From a bacterium UBP2_UBA4780 (lineage in GTDB: Bacteria > Edwardsbacteria > AC1 > EtOH8), in assembly GCA_002403115.1 (NCBI GenBank), contig DHHE01000231.1, forward strand, positions 1 through 6,836: a stretch of DNA of 6,836 bases, read 5' to 3'. The notes below the pieces were generated by a model that made no database searches, was not told the origin of the DNA, and was given only the letters and a program-made list of their open reading frames with translations. This document shows positions 5,061 to 6,836 of the stretch, piece by piece. Numbering within the stretch: position 1 is the first letter of the stretch; each line of letters begins with the position of its first letter. The position numbers were made by a program, and so were the translations under genes.

Positions 5061-6836
5061 ACAGAGAGTTCGACCCCGCAGCCAACCACCGGGCCACCAG
5101 GGAGGTCGTGGGCTACGTCCCAAGGCGCCAGGCCGTCCAGGCCGACTACGACCGCGTCGGCTTCATGTCAGGCCTGGAGGTCCACCAGCAGCTGCTGACG
5201 GAGCGCAAGCTGTTCTGCCGCTGTCCGGCCGGGATTTACCAGAAGCCGGGCGACTTCGACGCCGAGATCATCCGGCACATGCGGCCGACGCTCTCGGAGC
5301 TGGGAGAGTACGACGGCACCGCCCTGATGGAGTTCAAGACCCGCAAGGAGATCGTCTACCGCATCAAGAGCCGCACCGCCTGCACTTACGAGGTTGACGA
5401 CACCCCGCCCTTCGCCCTCAACCGCCAGGCCCTGGACATCGCCATCCGCATCTCTCTGCTCTTCAGGCTGAAGATCGTGGGCGAGGTCCACATCACCCGC
5501 AAGCAGTACCTGGACGGCAGCATCCCCACCGGTTTCCAGCGGACGGCCATCGTCGGGGTGGAGGGGGAGATACCGCTTGGCTGGGGCAGGAAGGTGCGGC
5601 TTATCCAGCTGTCATTGGAGGAGGATTCCTGCCGCGAGGTGTCGGACGTGGGCCACGTCCGCGTCTTCCGCACCGACAGGCTGGGCATGCCGCTGATCGA
5701 GACCGTCACCTACCCGGACATGCGCAACCCCGAGGAGGTGCGGCGAGCCTGCGACCACATCCGCTTCGTCGGCCGCAGCACCGGCCTGGTGCGCACCGGG
5801 ATCGGGGCGGCCAGGGAGGACGTCAACGTCTCCTGCCGGGGGGGCACCCGGGCCGAGATCAAGGGAGTCTCCCACACCAAATGGATACCGGAGCTGACGC
5901 ACAACGAGTGCTTCCGGCAGTGGTCGTTGCTAAACATTAAAAAGATCCTGAACGAGAGGATTTCCGACACATCTTCCTGGAAGCCTTACTCGGTACGGGT
6001 CCGGGTGCGCACCTGGGAGTTGAAGAGCCCGACCCTGCGCAAATACAGGGACTTGGACCAGACCATAATGGCGGTCAACCTGCCGAAATTCCAGGGAGCG
6101 CTCTCCCACTTCACCCAGCCCGGGCAGTGCTTCGCCGACGAGATCGAGGGGCGCCTCAAGGTCATCGCCTGCCTGGAGCGGCCCAACATGACGCATTCCG
6201 AGGCTTTCGAACAACAGGTTCCGGACGATGATTGGGAGCGGATAAGAAAGGAGCTGGGGTCCAAGGAAGGGGACGCTCAGGTAATTTTCTGGGGCCCGGA
6301 GGACGACATGAAGACGGCCCTGGAGACGGTCGAGGAGCGCTGCCGGATGGCATTTTCGGGCGTGCCCAACGAGACCCGCAAACCGCTGGAGGACGGGACC
6401 ACGGTCTTCGAGCGGGTGCTGCCCGGGGCCGACCGCATGTACCCGGACACCGACTCCAAGCCAATTCCGCTGGAAGAGGGGCACATCAACGAGCTGGGCG
6501 AGAACCTGCCGGTGGAGGTCATCGAGCGCTACCGCACCCTTAGAAGCTGGGGCGTGCCCGAAGACGCCGACACCTATCTTCTGAAGAAGAACCTGGTGCC
6601 GCTGGTGGAGGGGATATCGAAGGAGACCGGCTATGATCCCAAACGGGTGGCATTATTCTTAGCCCACCAAGTCAAGCATGCCGAGGGGAGGATGAAGCCG
6701 CACCCGGATTTCGGCTACCAGCGGGTGAGGGACATGTTCGTTTTCATCAAGGAGCAGAAGATCGATCCGGCCATAATGCGGGACATGCTGCCGGTGGCGA
6801 TGGAGTACCCCAAGATGGACTTCGGGTCGGTGCTGG
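5057..6836 (+). CDS. gatE: Glu-tRNA(Gln) amidotransferase subunit E, archaeal type, 3' end missing
   Basis: The frame is open for 593 codons to the window edge. GatE binds Glu-tRNA(Gln) and, with the ammonia-producing asparaginase-like GatD, phosphorylates and amidates the glutamate to give Gln-tRNA(Gln) in the cytoplasm. The GatB/GatE core starts at GFMSGLEVHQQLL (35-47) with FCRCP after it. It continues through RTDRLGMPLIE, and DVNVSCRGG with AEIKGV from residue 255. Residues about 384-470 form a GAD domain, seen as GDAQVIFWG, FSGVPNETR and RMYPDTD (461-466). Bacterial GatB lacks this insert, so the protein is GatE. A helical and YqeY-like tail begins near 480 and is cut off; archaeal GatE is about 620-635 residues. 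The 34 residues before the core are charged and longer than in archaeal forms. No ribosome site precedes the ATG. gatD is not in the window. Confidence 0.9.
   Translation, partial: MNREFDPAANHRATREVVGYVPRRQAVQADYDRVGFMSGLEVHQQLLTERKLFCRCPAGIYQKPGDFDAEIIRHMRPTLSELGEYDGTALMEFKTRKEIVYRIKSRTACTYEVDDTPPFALNRQALDIAIRISLLFRLKIVGEVHITRKQYLDGSIPTGFQRTAIVGVEGEIPLGWGRKVRLIQLSLEEDSCREVSDVGHVRVFRTDRLGMPLIETVTYPDMRNPEEVRRACDHIRFVGRSTGLVRTGIGAAREDVNVSCRGGTRAEIKGVSHTKWIPELTHNECFRQWSLLNIKKILNERISDTSSWKPYSVRVRVRTWELKSPTLRKYRDLDQTIMAVNLPKFQGALSHFTQPGQCFADEIEGRLKVIACLERPNMTHSEAFEQQVPDDDWERIRKELGSKEGDAQVIFWGPEDDMKTALETVEERCRMAFSGVPNETRKPLEDGTTVFERVLPGADRMYPDTDSKPIPLEEGHINELGENLPVEVIERYRTLRSWGVPEDADTYLLKKNLVPLVEGISKETGYDPKRVALFLAHQVKHAEGRMKPHPDFGYQRVRDMFVFIKEQKIDPAIMRDMLPVAMEYPKMDFGSVL

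Noticed and set aside
5930..6484. 184-codon minus-strand frame opposite gatE
   Set aside because: The gatE frame is supported by clear GatE motifs over the whole interval; the opposite frame has none.

Overview
The window is a GC-rich stretch (over 70% in places) from what looks like a Gram-negative bacterium, probably an uncultured lineage. The bacterial evidence is a bacterial-type glutamyl-tRNA synthetase with an alpha-helical C-terminus, a lipoprotein signal, an outer-membrane beta-barrel with a signal peptide, and five sites that fit sigma-70 promoters (TTGACA-like and TATAAT-like boxes 17-18 bp apart). I cannot name the phylum with confidence.

Layout, left to right. On the minus strand: an AT-rich lipoprotein gene cut by the left edge (1-183), a cysteine-rich DUF3795 protein (300-536), gltX (533-1987) and a ttcA-like tRNA thiolase gene (2060-2800). 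The gltX stop and the DUF3795 start share ATGA, so those two form a coupled unit. Region 2801-2904 holds two divergent promoters. On the plus strand follow a DUF401 membrane transporter-like protein (2905-4113), a small outer-membrane protein (4208-4717) with a 58-residue zinc-ribbon protein behind it (4740-4916), a hairpin that may be a terminator or REP-like element, and gatE (5057 to the right edge, incomplete).

The theme is tRNA biology. GltX makes Glu-tRNA, and GatE is the amidotransferase subunit that, with GatD, turns misacylated Glu-tRNA(Gln) into Gln-tRNA(Gln). TtcA thiolates cytidine 32 of some tRNAs. The most unusual point is that the last gene is not bacterial GatB but the archaeal-type GatE, recognised by its inserted GAD domain, next to bacterial genes and promoters. 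Other points of interest are a ttcA promoter that implies a leaderless mRNA, a nine-codon ORF overlapping the gatE start, a decayed-looking echo of the gltX 3' end beyond the DUF3795 gene, and a GC shift inside gltX at its domain boundary. I see no tRNA, rRNA, CRISPR array, insertion sequence or phage gene.
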